Part shown: in pieces, positions 24,115-24,561 of the stretch | Position numbering within the stretch: the first letter of the stretch is position 1 | Layout of the letters: each line of letters begins with the position of its first letter | Program-made: the position numbers and the translations under genes | The notes under the pieces: generated by a model | Database searches by the model: none | Told to the model about the DNA's origin: nothing | The model's input: the letters and a program-made list of their open reading frames with translations, nothing else | DNA from: Crocosphaera chwakensis CCY0110 | GTDB taxonomy: Bacteria > Cyanobacteriota > Cyanobacteriia > Cyanobacteriales > Microcystaceae | DNA length: 24,561 bases | Assembly (NCBI RefSeq): GCF_000169335.1 | Contig: NZ_AAXW01000066.1 | Coordinates: 1-24,561 of the forward strand | Direction: 5' to 3'

Positions 24115-24561
24115 TTAAACTATAAAATATTCTGTTACACTCCAGTCTTCTAAGGTTAATTTTACCCCAAATTGAAATCCTCGCTGACATTTAAACCGCT
24201 TGATTTGAATATAATTATCTTGAGAGCGAGATTGAACTGATTTAATCGTGTCTCCAGATTCATTACATAATGTCAAAGTCAGATTTGAAGGTAAATAACG
24301 TTGATTTCCTTGGGGATAAAGTTGAATGCGAACCCCCATTCTTTCATCAGCTTCTTGGTTAACACTAATCAATAAAATAACCGCTTGATTTTCAGGAGAA
24401 GTTACCCCTAAATTAATAACTTTTCCTCGTTTTTGAAGTTCTTCTTGTTCTTGAGCCGTGCGTCTGGTTTCAAAAGCTAAATTTAGCTCTTGTGGCGATT
24501 GCCAAATACTATCAAAGACATTATCTATCCAACGACTTAAATTTACAAATACTTGCTGATT
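24115..24561 (-). CDS. DUF1822 family protein, partial (5' end beyond window)
   Basis: The frame is open without a stop from the right window edge to TAA at 24115, giving the last 148 residues. A TTG-started shorter version at 24372 is only part of it. The text contains VFVNLSRWIDNVFDSIWQSP, KVINLGV, AVILLISV and a SRSQDNYIQIKRFKC segment near the end, the pattern I associate with DUF1822 proteins. These often sit upstream of CHASE2 or CHAT-CHASE2 genes in cyanobacteria, frequently with a sigma factor gene before them. Its function is not known; the pairing suggests it works with the CHAT-CHASE2 protein 46 bases downstream. Confidence 0.8.
   Translation of the reverse strand, partial: NQQVFVNLSRWIDNVFDSIWQSPQELNLAFETRRTAQEQEELQKRGKVINLGVTSPENQAVILLISVNQEADERMGVRIQLYPQGNQRYLPSNLTLTLCNESGDTIKSVQSRSQDNYIQIKRFKCQRGFQFGVKLTLEDWSVTEYFIV

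Overview
The window looks like part of a cyanobacterial plasmid, probably from an AT-rich unicellular lineage related to Crocosphaera/Cyanothece. I infer this from gene content, not from any database match. The telling genes are a CyRepA1-type replication protein, a MobF relaxase, two partition modules, an AbrB/Doc toxin-antitoxin pair, a PEP-CTERM protein, a DUF4351 (Rpn-type) remnant, a cyanobacterial two-partner-secretion exoprotein, and a DUF1822 plus CHAT-CHASE2 pair.

Left part (1-12.4 kb) is the plasmid backbone. A minus-strand operon at 1-1739 encodes a ParM-like actin and a ParR-like small protein cut by the window edge. A divergent plus-strand operon follows: a 119-aa protein of unknown function overlapping a 1227-aa MobF relaxase-helicase. 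After two long inverted repeats comes an AbrB-type antitoxin with a Doc/Fic toxin. A second minus-strand block holds ParA, a ribbon-helix-helix partner, a small helix-turn-helix protein and the 1249-aa replication protein. Repeat arrays sharing the word TAAACATTTAA lie on both sides of parA/RHH and are good centromere/operator candidates. The Rep leader carries a possible 28-codon upstream reading frame ending next to the rep start, and a GC-rich hairpin with a T run on the opposite strand. That arrangement suggests antisense-RNA copy control.

Right part (12.4-24.6 kb) is accessory and mostly cell-envelope related: a doubtful 61-aa reading frame, an acidic PEP-CTERM protein, the C-terminal stub of an Rpn-family gene, a 1604-aa TpsA-like exoprotein with a recent 354-bp internal duplication, a membrane-anchored or secreted HExxH metalloprotease with three cysteine-pair repeats, a divergent 165-aa secreted or anchored protein, and the CHAT-CHASE2 / DUF1822 pair, which continues past the right edge. 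These genes could form a surface-adhesion and envelope-sensing island. That link is inferred from adjacency only.

I saw no rRNA, tRNA, CRISPR array, transposase or intact insertion sequence. The most interesting points are the Rep leader, the repeat arrays around parA, the paired inverted repeats after the relaxase, the metalloprotease/165-aa divergent pair, and the exact nine-copy hexapeptide linker in the CHAT-CHASE2 protein.
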